64,000 nt of DNA from Candidatus Acidulidesulfobacter diazotrophicus (GCA_004195025.1 SGBB01000006.1:56798-120797); one strand, 5' to 3'. Numbered from the stretch's first letter, positions 48,349-58,160 are shown. Program-made: numbers and translations. The notes: generated by a model not told the origin, from the sequence alone.

Positions 48349-48511
48349 ACCGATCAACAACTAAACTATTTATATTTAATTGTTAAACTAATTATTAAAC
48401 AAATTTATAAATTATCAACAGTAATTATAAATTTTAAATATTTGCAAAAACCTACAGAAAGTGCAAATAATGCTCTTTTCTGAAATAAATTGCAAATCTT
48501 AAATAAAATAT

Positions 48512-49651
48512 ATGTCAAAAACCTTTACGGCAGTCATAATAGATTATAATTATATTAAAATTATTGAAGCGATTAAGAAGAATAGGGTATATGTTATTAA
48601 CAACTTCTCGCTTGACAAGCTTAATCAAAACATTATTGATAATACCCAAAATAATGCTAATTCCGAAAATATAGAACAGAATTTAATAGCAGAAGAAATA
48701 AAAAAAATATTCGGTTTAAAACAGTTTAGCAAAAAAAATGTTTTTACTGTATTAAACGATGAATATATTAATACTTATAATTTCTCTCTTCCCGAAATAC
48801 CCGAACCTGACCTTTCCAAAGCAATAGAATATGAAGTTAAAAAAAAATCTCCGTTCCCTATATCGCAAATTGTTTATGATTATATTTATATATATCAGCC
48901 GAACGAAGACGGTAGATATAATCTTTTAATCTCTGCTTATACTGCCAAAAAAGAATATTCCGAACAATTAGTAAATTTATTTACCGGCGCAGAAATTAAA
49001 CTTAAATCTATAGAATCTAAAACAATCGGTTTATATAATGCAAATTTGTTTATTTACGGAAATAAAGCAGGCTTGCATTATTTAATAATAGACGTCAATC
49101 TTATTTCTATAAAGATAATAATTATATATAAAAATACAATAATTTTTGAAAGAAATATTGAAGAAATCAATATTATTCAAAATACTAAAAATATAAATGA
49201 GGCAGGAGAAATTATAAGCGCCGAAATTCAAAAAACCGTTGATTTCTATTATGCAGGTAAATCAATAGAGCCTATTGAAAAGATATATCTTTCCGGAGTT
49301 TATTCAAGCAGCGGAATGTTTAAAAATATAATATCAAATTTAACAAATGTGTCCGTAGAAACAATGAGCATTATAGAATTATTAAATAATAGCGCCGACG
49401 ATAACGATAAGAAAACTGATAAAAATAACAATAATGATAAAACAAAACCTTTAATTAGACTATCGTCAAAACTAAATAAAAAAATTTATAAAAAAAAACT
49501 GCCTGCCAAAAATATCTACAATACCGGTGATGTTATTGATATAGAAACCGATAATCAAATATTATCAAATTCTATTCCGTATGATGAAAATAATTTATTT
49601 GATATATTAGATGTTATGCTTCCGGCATTTGGACTTATATTAGGAAAATAA
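48512..49651 (+). CDS. pilM: Type IV pilus assembly protein PilM
   Basis: Actin-like cytoplasmic ATPase that anchors the pilus alignment complex by binding the PilN tail. The fold is recognisable by FTAVIIDYNYIKIIEA near the N-terminus, LPEIPEPDLSKAIEYEVKKK and SPFPISQIVYDY (typical of PilM), and LIIDVNLISIKIIII. Sequence conservation is low, so the call rests strongly on position ahead of pilN. An Asn/Asp/Lys-rich insert (about 293-315) separates the C-terminal part. The GHDILV-like end is not seen. Confidence 0.8.
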   Translation: MSKTFTAVIIDYNYIKIIEAIKKNRVYVINNFSLDKLNQNIIDNTQNNANSENIEQNLIAEEIKKIFGLKQFSKKNVFTVLNDEYINTYNFSLPEIPEPDLSKAIEYEVKKKSPFPISQIVYDYIYIYQPNEDGRYNLLISAYTAKKEYSEQLVNLFTGAEIKLKSIESKTIGLYNANLFIYGNKAGLHYLIIDVNLISIKIIIIYKNTIIFERNIEEINIIQNTKNINEAGEIISAEIQKTVDFYYAGKSIEPIEKIYLSGVYSSSGMFKNIISNLTNVSVETMSIIELLNNSADDNDKKTDKNNNNDKTKPLIRLSSKLNKKIYKKKLPAKNIYNTGDVIDIETDNQILSNSIPYDENNLFDILDVMLPAFGLILGK

Positions 49652-49764
49652 ACTAATATATATTAATATATATTCCAATTAAATTATATAATAGTTATAT
49701 GATAATTATTATATAATACAAATTAAAACAAAAATCATTATTTATCAAATTCAATATTTAATTT

Positions 49765-50352
49765 ATGGCAAAATCAAAACTTAAAAATAAAAAAAATAAA
49801 ACCAGAATAAATTTATTGCCGCTAATAGATAAGCAAAATATAGCCAAAAGAAATAAGGCAATTTTTTATTTAATTGTTTTAATATGCTATATTTTTATTT
49901 TAGCCGGATACGATTATCTAATTTACAATGATATTAATAATAAAAGAGTCGTTATTTTCAATTTAAATCAAAAATTAGAAATTATCAAAAATAATAATAT
50001 AATTTATACAACAATTCAAAAAGCCGTTCTAAATAAAGAAAAAATAGAAACATCGCTCAAAAATGATTCATCAATAGTAAATAGTTTAAATAGTTTAAAA
50101 ACTAAAGAATATAAGAAATTTATCGGGATAATTAAATTTCCGATGCCCAAAGACATATGGCTCAACAGCTTATCTTCAAATAACGGAGATTTCCTGATAA
50201 ATGGCAATAGCGTGTCATTTTCAGGTATTTCGGTTTATATTAAAAATCTAAAAAAGATGAAAATATTTAAAAAAATATATTTATCAGGCATTGAAAAAAA
50301 AATAAAAAAAGGTAATAATTATTATACTTTTAATTTAGAATGCAAATTTTAA
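49765..50352 (+). CDS. pilN: Type IV pilus assembly protein PilN
   Basis: 195-residue bitopic membrane protein. The cytoplasmic tail contains the INLLP motif (residues 17-21) that docks into PilM. One membrane helix (about 36-54, FYLIVLICYIFILAGYDYL), then a coiled periplasmic region and an alpha/beta domain with MPKDIWLNSLSSNNGDF. It is very Lys/Asn-rich, as expected from the base composition. It follows pilM by 113 bases and is probably in the same transcript. Confidence 0.85.
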   Translation: MAKSKLKNKKNKTRINLLPLIDKQNIAKRNKAIFYLIVLICYIFILAGYDYLIYNDINNKRVVIFNLNQKLEIIKNNNIIYTTIQKAVLNKEKIETSLKNDSSIVNSLNSLKTKEYKKFIGIIKFPMPKDIWLNSLSSNNGDFLINGNSVSFSGISVYIKNLKKMKIFKKIYLSGIEKKIKKGNNYYTFNLECKF

Positions 50353-50418
50353 AACTTTTCAAACTAATTAAAACAATTAAGAATGGAAATTTTAAAAATG
50401 GTTTATATATAAAAAATT

Positions 50419-51033
50419 ATGGAATATTTTAAAAAAATAAAGGAATTTCTTATTAATTTAAGAAATAATAAATTTTTATTAATATTTTTATTGCTTTTAG
50501 TATTTATTTATTTAATTAATAATGATTTTTTTTTACAACAATTTAATAAAAATATTGCTTTAAAATATAACACTATTATCAAATTAAACAATAAAATTAA
50601 AAATATGCAGAGAAAATATTCTTCCATAAACATTGAAAGAATGAACTTATTAAATACGGAAAAGTCTATTAATAAATTAAAATTAAGATTAAAACAAAAT
50701 AAAGATTATCTCCCTGTTACCTTTGAGGTTTCGGATTTGGTTAAACAAATCTCAAAAAATATGCCTGCAACTAATTTTGAAATTAAATCAATAAAATTTA
50801 ACAAAACTATTAAATCAAAAAAATTAAATTACAGAATAATGACGTTTTCTATTTCAATAATAAGCGGATACAATCAGGCTTTACTATTTTTAAAAAAAAT
50901 GAATTCTATAAAAAGAATAATTTTAATACAAAATATGCAAATTTCAGCCGATAAAAAAACACCTTCTTATTTAGACATCAATTTAATTGCAGAAACATTT
51001 GCTTTAAAAAGAAAAGAAAATTATAATAAATAA
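50419..51033 (+). CDS. pilO: Type IV pilus assembly protein PilO
   Basis: 204-residue inner-membrane protein with one helix (about 19-35, LLIFLLLLVFIYLI), a periplasmic coiled coil (about 45-85) and a ferredoxin-like domain (about 90-200). It pairs with PilN in the periplasm to form the ring between the PilM platform and the secretin. The protein motif level is weak; identity comes from size, topology and location between pilN and pilP. Confidence 0.82.
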   Translation: MEYFKKIKEFLINLRNNKFLLIFLLLLVFIYLINNDFFLQQFNKNIALKYNTIIKLNNKIKNMQRKYSSINIERMNLLNTEKSINKLKLRLKQNKDYLPVTFEVSDLVKQISKNMPATNFEIKSIKFNKTIKSKKLNYRIMTFSISIISGYNQALLFLKKMNSIKRIILIQNMQISADKKTPSYLDINLIAETFALKRKENYNK

Positions 51034-51137
51034 TAAATTTAGATATGCGACTATAATTACATACTAAATAAAAAGCTTTTTAAATCAAAAATAATATTAT
51101 AATAAATTATAATATTAGATAAATAAAATAATAAAAC

Positions 51138-51506
51138 ATGCTTAAATTTAACCTTATTTTATTAAATTTTTTTGCAATAATTGCTATGCTTAGATTATTG
51201 CCTATATGTGCTAATACTGCTTATGCTTATTCAATGAAAAACCCTTTTGTTTCGCCGTTTAAAAAAAAGCAAACTTTAATAAAGCGTCGTCAAAATACTT
51301 ATAATCTTGATTTACAGGCAATTATTGCAAGTTCCGAACCTGATTTAAATATTGCAATAATTAATAATAAGCCTTATTATATAAATTCAAATATTTCACC
51401 TGCGGGCAAAATAATCAATATAACAAAAGGCACCGTAATTATCGAAACAAAAAAAGGCAAAATTTTACAGCTTATTTTAAAAAAATTTGAAGGCTTTCAA
51501 AATTAA
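51138..51506 (+). CDS. pilP: Type IV pilus assembly protein PilP
   Basis: 122-residue exported protein that bridges PilNO to the PilQ secretin. The signal segment is about 5-28; no lipobox is seen (family members are often lipoproteins). The C-terminal beta domain carries YNLDLQAIIASSEPDLNIAI and KGTVIIETKKGKILQLIL, matching the homology region of PilP/GspC. It is short and ends three bases before the pilQ start. Confidence 0.8.
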   Translation: MLKFNLILLNFFAIIAMLRLLPICANTAYAYSMKNPFVSPFKKKQTLIKRRQNTYNLDLQAIIASSEPDLNIAIINNKPYYINSNISPAGKIINITKGTVIIETKKGKILQLILKKFEGFQN

Positions 51507-51508
51507 CT

Positions 51509-52891
51509 ATGAAGAAAACTAATAGAAATTTTTTAACTATTTTATTTTTTATATTATTGCTATTGCTGTCTGTTATATTGTTTAATTTATCAAATAATGC
51601 GGCGGCTTTTGCGGGAACCCTTAATAAGTATAATTTTAGCAAAACAAGTTACAATAGTCCTAACATAAAATACGTTAACTTTTACGGCATAAATTTGCCT
51701 GAAAATAAAATTACTATAAATGGAAATGATATTCCGTTAAGACCGTTAATTATCGGTTTGGCTCATGAATTTCATATTAACTATTCATTAAGCAATGATG
51801 TAAAAGGAGCGATAACCCTTCATATAAATAAAATTTATTTAAATAAGGCGCTAAAAATAATTTTTGAGGCCGGCAATTTGAATTTCAGCGTTAAAAACAA
51901 AGTTCTTTTTATTGGCACAAGCTCTTCATTGAAAAATAAATTTAAAGTCTATAAAATTAAATTAAAAAACATACAGGCATCTAAAGCTATAACTCTTTTA
52001 ACTCCTATTATGCCGAAAGGCGGAAAAATTATTGCAATGCCTAACGGAAATGAAATTTTAGCGTACGATTTACCTTCAAATATTAAACAAGTAAATAAAA
52101 TCATCAGAAACATAGACATTAAAAAAAGGATTGTTCATATTCAAGCAAAAATAGTTGACATAAGCGATAATTTTACCAGAAATTTAGGCGTTTCATGGTC
52201 GCTGTCTCCTTATCACAACAGTACGATTACTTCTACGGGAACAAACATAACGGGATTCAGCACACCCGTTAATCTTTCTTCGGGGAATCTAAACCTTAAT
52301 ATAGGGACTTCCTTACAGAATTTTGGGCTTATTTCAGCCCAATTAACAATGGGACAGCAATTGGGGTATGATAAAATAATTTCATCACCCGATGTTTCCG
52401 TTGTAAGCGGAAGCGCTGCGACTATAAATTCAGGCACGACATTATATTATGTAGCCTATACCGCATCGTCGGGAGCAGGTACGACTGCGGCTCCTACGTC
52501 TTCAACTGGACCTACTATAATAACGCAGCAGCCTATAACCTCAACATTACAGACAATAACTTTAGGACTGACATTAACTGTTACACCTATTGTAGAAAGC
52601 AGTAAAAATATTCTTTTAGACCTTACTGTTACTAATTCTCAACCTAATTTTGGACAGATGGTAAACGGATTTCCAAGCACAACCAATCAAAGCGTGACAA
52701 CTACTGTTTCGGTAAAAAATAATTCTACCCTCGTTCTAGGCGGCATTCTGTACACTGAAAAATCACGTTCAAATAACGGCATTCCTTTTTTATCTAATAT
52801 ACCGATATTAGGCTATTTATTTTCATCAAGACAAAAAAAAGTAGATAAAGAACAGCTAATGATATTCATTTCGCCTAAAATAATTAGATAA
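51509..52891 (+). CDS. pilQ: Type IV pilus secretin PilQ (short form)
   Basis: Outer-membrane channel for the pilus. After a signal peptide (about 1-34) come an STN-like domain (about 55-120, IIGLAHEFHINYSLSNDV), one N1 domain (about 145-205), and the secretin barrel (about 210-460) with IISSPDVSVVSGSAATI and the signature LVLGGILYTEK...IPFLSNIPILGYLFSSR. At 460 residues it is shorter than most PilQ: no AMIN domains are seen. It ends the pilMNOPQ set. Confidence 0.9.
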   Translation: MKKTNRNFLTILFFILLLLLSVILFNLSNNAAAFAGTLNKYNFSKTSYNSPNIKYVNFYGINLPENKITINGNDIPLRPLIIGLAHEFHINYSLSNDVKGAITLHINKIYLNKALKIIFEAGNLNFSVKNKVLFIGTSSSLKNKFKVYKIKLKNIQASKAITLLTPIMPKGGKIIAMPNGNEILAYDLPSNIKQVNKIIRNIDIKKRIVHIQAKIVDISDNFTRNLGVSWSLSPYHNSTITSTGTNITGFSTPVNLSSGNLNLNIGTSLQNFGLISAQLTMGQQLGYDKIISSPDVSVVSGSAATINSGTTLYYVAYTASSGAGTTAAPTSSTGPTIITQQPITSTLQTITLGLTLTVTPIVESSKNILLDLTVTNSQPNFGQMVNGFPSTTNQSVTTTVSVKNNSTLVLGGILYTEKSRSNNGIPFLSNIPILGYLFSSRQKKVDKEQLMIFISPKIIR

Positions 52892-53006
52892 TTTGCATAT
52901 TATTCTTAAATTAGCGTTTTAATATATATAATATTTAATATATACTGCACTATTAATATTAATTAAGATACTCTAATAATTTTTCTATTATTTATAATAT
53001 ACATCA

Positions 53007-53864
53007 ATGAAAAAAAAAGAAAAAAATACGTCAAATGATTCAAGGATGCCCTTCCTTGAACACTTTTCCGAGTTAAGAAAACGGATTGTTTATATTTTTA
53101 TAATAATTATAATTGCAACCGGGTTTTCATGGCATTTATCTTACAGCGCGGTTAATGTTATTGAAATGCCTTTAGAAAAACCGACTTATATTACATACTT
53201 TTCGGGAGAACTAAAAAATATTATCAAGCAAAAGCTCCCTTTTATTTATTACTCATTCGGACTTAATAAAACTCCCAAAAAGTTTACAAAACATATACTG
53301 CATTATTCAGCTCCGCTGGAACCATTTTTTATGCAGGTAAAAGTATCAATTATACTTGGATTTATGATGGCTTTGCCATTCATACTTTTTGAAATATGGC
53401 AATTTATTAAACCGGGGTTACTAAAAAAGGAAAGAATGTACCTGCTGCCTTTTCTATTTTTCGGAACACTTTCTTTTATCTCGGGAATGGTTTTTATGGT
53501 ATTTTATATATGGCCTGCGGTAATAAACTTTTCGCTGAGCTATCAAAATTCAAATTTATCTCCTCTGATAAACCTGACTCATTTTGTTAATTTTGCTTTA
53601 AGATTAAGTATTATATTTGGCGTTATATTTGAATTGCCTATTATTTCTACTTTACTTTCTATGGCGGGAATACTGAAGCCTGCTATTTTAATAAAGAATA
53701 GAAAATACGCTTTAATAGGAAGTTTAGTTATTGCAGCATTTCATGCGGATATTGTGACAATGTTTTTTATAGCTATACCGCTATATTCTATGTATGAAAT
53801 AAGCATTGCTATTTCAACAGTTATTTGGAAATTTAAAAAAATAAAGCAAAAAAAGGCATCTTAA
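53007..53864 (+). CDS. tatC: Sec-independent protein translocase subunit TatC
   Basis: Receptor subunit for twin-arginine export of folded, often metalloprotein, substrates. MPFLEHFSELRKRIVYIF is the family N-terminus with the first helix; EPFFMQVKVSIILGFMMALP and FEIWQFIKPGLLKKERMYLLP are hallmark segments, with six predicted spans. A loop at about 50-105 (between helices 1 and 2) is longer than usual. TatA is not adjacent. It sits at the end of the plus-strand block, convergent with tusA. Confidence 0.94.
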   Translation: MKKKEKNTSNDSRMPFLEHFSELRKRIVYIFIIIIIATGFSWHLSYSAVNVIEMPLEKPTYITYFSGELKNIIKQKLPFIYYSFGLNKTPKKFTKHILHYSAPLEPFFMQVKVSIILGFMMALPFILFEIWQFIKPGLLKKERMYLLPFLFFGTLSFISGMVFMVFYIWPAVINFSLSYQNSNLSPLINLTHFVNFALRLSIIFGVIFELPIISTLLSMAGILKPAILIKNRKYALIGSLVIAAFHADIVTMFFIAIPLYSMYEISIAISTVIWKFKKIKQKKAS

Positions 53865-53911
53865 GATAATTCAATGAGCTGCTTGATTCAACAACAATAT
53901 ACTTTTAGGGT

Positions 53912-54047
53912 CAAATATAAAGGGCAATTTAAAGTCCCCTGCCTTGCAAACAAATCCACCCATATATAATTAAAAATTTGAGGCAAATATAAAGGACAAT
54001 TTAAAGTCCCCCACCTTACTTTACACGGGAAGAGGACTTTAAATTAT
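53912..54047. repeat. Direct and inverted repeat between tatC and tusA
   Basis: AAATATAAAGGGCAATTTAA then AGTCCCC is present twice (about 53914 and 53986). The second copy also pairs with GGACTTTAAATT at 54034-54047, giving a long hairpin at the convergent gene ends. It may serve as a terminator for both strands. Confidence 0.65.
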
Positions 54048-54064
54048 AAAAAGATAGTTAAAAT

Positions 54065-54298
54065 TTATGCTTTTTTTACAAAAAATTTAAATTTTCCGCC
54101 TTCTTCTGCAGATTCTAAGAGTTCATTGCCTGTTCTTTTGCACCATGCCGTCATATCGTTTTTAGAACCCGGATCGGTAGAAATAATTTCAAGCACTTGA
54201 CCTGAAGTCATTGAATCAATTTCTTTTTTTGTTTTAACGATTGGCAGCGGACATGATAACCCGCTTGCGTCAAGAGTTTTGCTTGCAGCTACTGCCAT
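54065..54298 (-). CDS. tusA: TusA-family sulfur carrier protein
   Basis: 77-residue sulfurtransferase of the TusA/SirA fold. The sulfur-carrying Cys 16 lies in the CPLPIVKTKKEI motif; GQVLEIISTDPGSKNDMTAWC is the second half. A second Cys (about 45) occurs as in forms found with sulfur-oxidising or sulfate-reducing systems. GGAGG lies about 11 bases before the ATG. It is alone here, without dsr or rhodanese neighbours, so a tRNA-thiolation role or a role in sulfur energy metabolism cannot be separated. Confidence 0.9.
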   Translation of the reverse strand: MAVAASKTLDASGLSCPLPIVKTKKEIDSMTSGQVLEIISTDPGSKNDMTAWCKRTGNELLESAEEGGKFKFFVKKA

Positions 54299-54401
54299 AA
54301 TAAAATACCCTCCATTTAGTTTTATTTGTTTTCTTGAATTAAAATATGTTTTTACATTATATTAATAAATTATAAAATTGTCAATAAATACAAAATACGG
54401 C

Positions 54402-55133
54402 CTATTTTTGTTTTGGAAATTTTAAAGTTATTACCTCTTTATTTTCGCCTAATTTTCCAAGGTATTTTCCATTGTAAGTCAGCAATATTCCTCCCGCATT
54501 TCCAATTTTAATCCATAATATTTTTTTTGCTTTCCATATCTTAACAACTCCCGGATATAACATACTTTGTTTTTGGGGTGAGTTATCAATGGAAACATCT
54601 ACCCAAGTTTTATGTATGACTTTACCTTTAAGTATTACATCATAATAATTGTCAGGTTTATTTTTATTGTATTTGCTTTTTAATAAGTTTTTTTTAGCAT
54701 ATGATTTAGAAGAATATTTTTTTGGCGTAACTGCTTTTTTAATATTGATTAATCCAATGATAATCAATATAATAGCAATAATAATTATTATCGATATAAA
54801 AACTCTTTTTTTTATTTTTTCTAATTTTTGATGCTCTTCTATAAATTTTTGTTTAACAATGTCTTCGTGCTTAATTTCCGAAATATTTTTATTAGCCGAT
54901 TCGTATAATTCTATAGCATAAAATTCATCTGCTCTAATTGCTTCTGCAATAGCTTTAATATAACCTTTAATGGTATAAGAGGAAGGAAAAGACGAGAAAT
55001 TATCTAATTCTATTGCGTCAATATACTGATGTCTTATTTTTGTAATATCTGCAACATCTTCCTGCGTTAAATTATACTTTTCTCTTTCGGATCTTAAATA
55101 TTTGCCGACGGTTTCTATATCTTCATCTTTCAT
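54402..55133 (-). CDS. RodZ-like helix-turn-helix membrane protein
   Basis: 243 residues: an N-terminal HTH (about 8-75, YLRSEREKYNLTQEDVADIT and RHQYIDAIELDNFSSFP), a Lys-rich segment, one membrane helix (about 108-130, RVFISIIIIIAIILIIIGLI) and a C-terminal beta domain of DUF4115 type (WVDVSIDNSPQKQSMLYPG). This is the architecture of the cytoskeletal protein RodZ, which links MreB to the cell-wall elongasome. The mre genes are not in the window. Confidence 0.85.
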   Translation of the reverse strand: MKDEDIETVGKYLRSEREKYNLTQEDVADITKIRHQYIDAIELDNFSSFPSSYTIKGYIKAIAEAIRADEFYAIELYESANKNISEIKHEDIVKQKFIEEHQKLEKIKKRVFISIIIIIAIILIIIGLINIKKAVTPKKYSSKSYAKKNLLKSKYNKNKPDNYYDVILKGKVIHKTWVDVSIDNSPQKQSMLYPGVVKIWKAKKILWIKIGNAGGILLTYNGKYLGKLGENKEVITLKFPKQK

Positions 55134-55200
55134 AATTTAATAAATACTAATATTATATTAATAATTAGATTTATGATTTAGATTAATGATTTAGATTAAT

Positions 55201-56010
55201 TTAATAAAGTATTTTTTTTATTTTATTAAGATAACCCGAAGCTTTAATTCCAAATATATTAAGCTTATTTTGGCTATAAATTTTCGTAAATAAGGCATAA
55301 GACTTTTTATACTTTTTCAATTTAAAATAACTTTCCGCTTCTTTAAACTGCGCAGGTACGAAATAAGCATCTATTTTCAATACTTTCCTATAATTGATTA
55401 TAGCCTCTGCAAAATCTCCTTTTTTTGAATAATAATTTCCCAAATAATAGTAAGTCAAAAAATATTTTTTATTCAGCGCTTGAGAAATTAAGAGGTATCT
55501 TTTGGCTTTTTTAAATTTGTTTTGAATTATATATATCTTGCCTAGAAGAGTATATGCTTGATACGGCTCATTATAAAAAGGATTTGCGAGAGCCGATTTC
55601 AAATTTGCGGCTGCGAGACTATAATTCTTTGTTTTTATATAAATCATTGCAAGATTATAATATGCATAAGAAAATTTCTTATTGATTAAAACAGCCTTAT
55701 TGAAATACTTAATAGCTTTATTTTGCCTGTGGGTCATCATATAAACAGTACCTATCGCGTTATAGTTTTTAGCCGAATAAGGATTAACAGTTTCGGCTCT
55801 TATAAATTCTTGTAACGCCTTAACATAATTGCCGCTATTGAAATACCCCGAGCCAATCCTGTAATAAAGATTAGATTTAAGCTTGTCCGTCCTGCCGACT
55901 TGAGAAAGTCCGCATCCATACAACATGAGAGAAAAAGATAAGCTCAATATAATAATAAAGCTTATTTTAACAACTAATTTTTTTCCTGAGTTAAAAAGTC
56001 TAATAGCCAT
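55201..56010 (-). CDS. TPR lipoprotein, PilF/PilW-like
   Basis: 269-residue outer-membrane lipoprotein (lipobox LYGC, Cys 33) made of five or six tetratricopeptide repeats, e.g. NYVKALQEFIRAETVNPYSA, NKAIKYFNKAVLINKKFSYA, DFAEAIINYRKVLKIDAYFV. This is the layout of PilF/PilW pilotins that place the PilQ secretin in the outer membrane; given the pilus genes nearby this is plausible. Other TPR lipoproteins share the plan, so the role is inferred. It is next to the rodZ-like gene on the same strand. Confidence 0.7.
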   Translation of the reverse strand: MAIRLFNSGKKLVVKISFIIILSLSFSLMLYGCGLSQVGRTDKLKSNLYYRIGSGYFNSGNYVKALQEFIRAETVNPYSAKNYNAIGTVYMMTHRQNKAIKYFNKAVLINKKFSYAYYNLAMIYIKTKNYSLAAANLKSALANPFYNEPYQAYTLLGKIYIIQNKFKKAKRYLLISQALNKKYFLTYYYLGNYYSKKGDFAEAIINYRKVLKIDAYFVPAQFKEAESYFKLKKYKKSYALFTKIYSQNKLNIFGIKASGYLNKIKKILY

Positions 56011-56087
56011 ATTCAGTTATGTTTTAAATTTATTTATATGTTTATATTTGGCTATATATTTAACTATTTATTAATTAAATATTTTAA

Positions 56088-56993
56088 TTAAATATTTTCA
56101 AAATATGTCATATTTCTAAATTTTGTAAATCTGTCTTTTATTTTATCGCCGTCTATTGAAATAAGCTTGTCAATACTAAACGATTCAACGGCAAACGATG
56201 CCATTATATTTCCGAAGACAAGAGCCTTTTTTAAATTTTCATCGCTTAAATCACCTGTATTATCAATATACCCTAAAAAACCGCCTGCAAATGAATCACC
56301 CGCTCCCGTCGGATCTATGATATTTTCCAAAGGATATGCAGGAACCATAAAAAACATTTTATCGGTAAATAGCGTAGCCCCGTAAGAACCTCTTTTAAGC
56401 ACTATTATTTTAGCGCCGTATGTAAATATTTTTTTGGCTGCCGAAAATATAGAAGCCTCTTCAGTTAAAAGTCTTGCTTCTGATTCATTTATAATAAATA
56501 TATCGGATTTTTTTATAACTTCCAACAATTTATCTTTCTTTTTTTCAATCCAGAAATTCATAGTATCTAAAACAATTAATTTAGGTGACAGCATTTGTTC
56601 TAAAACTTCAAGCTGTATATCAGGATCTATATTAGCTAAAAAAAGTGCGTCGTTTTTGAAGATATGCGGAACGGAAGGCTTAAAATCCAAAAATACGCCA
56701 AGTTCGGTATTTAGTGTTTGAGGGTCGGACATATCGTAATCATATTTTCCTTCCCAGTGAAATGTTTTGCCATGTTTTTTAATTATATTGTCAACATTTA
56801 TGCTTTTACTTTTTAAAAGGTCAATGTATTTATCGTCAAAATCATTTCCTACAACGGCAATAACATTAACATCCGTAAGATATGAAGATGCAACAGAAAA
56901 AAAAGATGCCGAACCCCCTAATATATTTTGCTTTTTTTCAAAAGGTGTTTCTATGCTATCAAGAGCAATCGAACCTACAACGGTTATAGCCAT
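56088..56993 (-). CDS. PfkB/ribokinase-family carbohydrate or nucleoside kinase
   Basis: 301-residue kinase. The PfkB signature and catalytic base lie in DPTGAGDSFAGGFLGY (about 233-248). GGSASFFSVASSYL near the N-terminus binds the sugar, and INESEARLLTEEAS and VLKRGSYGATLF line the ATP side. It follows mtnP, separated by 165 bases of repeat, a pairing known for purine or methylthioadenosine salvage; ribose-like or adenosine-like substrates are thus reasonable but not shown. GAGGAACG lies before the ATG. Confidence 0.85.
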   Translation of the reverse strand: MAITVVGSIALDSIETPFEKKQNILGGSASFFSVASSYLTDVNVIAVVGNDFDDKYIDLLKSKSINVDNIIKKHGKTFHWEGKYDYDMSDPQTLNTELGVFLDFKPSVPHIFKNDALFLANIDPDIQLEVLEQMLSPKLIVLDTMNFWIEKKKDKLLEVIKKSDIFIINESEARLLTEEASIFSAAKKIFTYGAKIIVLKRGSYGATLFTDKMFFMVPAYPLENIIDPTGAGDSFAGGFLGYIDNTGDLSDENLKKALVFGNIMASFAVESFSIDKLISIDGDKIKDRFTKFRNMTYFENI

Positions 56994-57102
56994 ATTTTTT
57001 ACGTTCCTCTATATTAAATAAATTTAATAAAATAAGTTAATTTAATATATTATTTATACATTATGATTTATTGTTTAATATATTGATTATATATTAAAAT
57101 TT

Positions 57103-57171
57103 ATTATTTATATATTATTTATATATTATTTATATATTATTTATATATTATTTATATATTATTTATATATT
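57103..57171. repeat. 11-bp tandem repeat grown from the mtnP 3' end
   Basis: TATATATTATT units extend from the last codons of mtnP (EIYK and stop) into the spacer toward the pfkB-type gene, six copies. Confidence 0.85.
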
Positions 57172-58100
57172 TCAAAAATAGCAAGTTTATTTAAAATATT
57201 TTCAGGTACGTCTTTTTTGGCTGTTACAACGGCATGTTCTATCGACGAAGCGCATATGCAAGTATTCAAATTTTTTCCGCTATTTATATTGTTTATATCT
57301 TCTTCGGAAAAATCTGAATTATCTATATTTGTATGATCTATATATTTAATTGCTTCCTTGATAATACTTTTTGCTTTTTCGGCATTTTCATTTAAAATCT
57401 TGATAATAATATCGGCGGTAACATTTTCTTCCTCTTCATGCCAGCAATCATAATCTGTTGCCATAGCAATTGTGGTATAGCAAAGACTTGCTTCGCGGGC
57501 AAACTTTGCTTCCGTTGCGTTTGTCATTCCGATAACATCAAAACCGCTATTTTTAAAAAACAAAGATTCTGCTTTTGATGAAAATTGCGGTCCTTCTATA
57601 CAAATATATGTTCCTTTAGAATGGTATTTAATTCCTAAAGATTTACATGAATCAATGACGATATTTCTCAAACAAGAACAAACAGGTTCAGCCATTGAGA
57701 CATGAGCTACAATACCGTCTCCAAAAAAAGTGTTTTTTCTATTTTTTGTAAAATCAAAAAACTGGTCTACAATTACCATATCGCCGGGAACTATTTCTTT
57801 TTTCAGGCTTCCCACAGCGCTAACGGAAATAACCTTTGAAACCCCTGCTGCTTTTAAAGCGTAAATATTTGCGGCATAATTAATTTCCGAAGGTAAAATT
57901 CTATGTCCTCTGCCGTGCCTCGGTATAAACACCAATTGTTTTCCGTCTATTTCTCCAAAAATCAGATTATCCGAAGGTTTTCCAAACGGGGTATCGGCAG
58001 AAACTTCCTTAATATTCTTTAGCCCGTCGATATTGTATAATCCGCTTCCCCCTATAATGCCAAGAATATTTTTTGAATCTTTCAATTTATTATTCTCCAA
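57159..58100 (-). CDS. mtnP: S-methyl-5'-thioadenosine phosphorylase
   Basis: Cleaves methylthioadenosine to adenine and methylthioribose-1-phosphate (methionine and polyamine salvage). GIIGGSGLYNI binds phosphate, FIPRHGRGHRILPSEINYAA and EGPQFSSKAESLFF line the site, and MATDYDCWHEEEE marks methylthioadenosine rather than inosine/guanosine phosphorylase. Codon 1 is a TTG without a ribosome-binding site. The TTG at codon 6 (58085) has GGAG nine bases before it and is the likelier start. A Asn/Asp/Ser-rich loop at about 262-283 lengthens the C-terminal region slightly. Confidence 0.93.
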   Translation of the reverse strand: MENNKLKDSKNILGIIGGSGLYNIDGLKNIKEVSADTPFGKPSDNLIFGEIDGKQLVFIPRHGRGHRILPSEINYAANIYALKAAGVSKVISVSAVGSLKKEIVPGDMVIVDQFFDFTKNRKNTFFGDGIVAHVSMAEPVCSCLRNIVIDSCKSLGIKYHSKGTYICIEGPQFSSKAESLFFKNSGFDVIGMTNATEAKFAREASLCYTTIAMATDYDCWHEEEENVTADIIIKILNENAEKAKSIIKEAIKYIDHTNIDNSDFSEEDINNINSGKNLNTCICASSIEHAVVTAKKDVPENILNKLAIFEIYK

Positions 58101-58101
58101 A

Positions 58102-58160
58102 TTATTATTTATTATTTATTATTTATTATTTATTATTTATTATTTATTATTTATTATTAT
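58102..58160. repeat. 7-bp tandem repeat joining tsaC and mtnP
   Basis: TTATTAT units fill the gap from the mtnP start to the tsaC stop and continue into the last tsaC codons (NINNNK). Confidence 0.85.
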
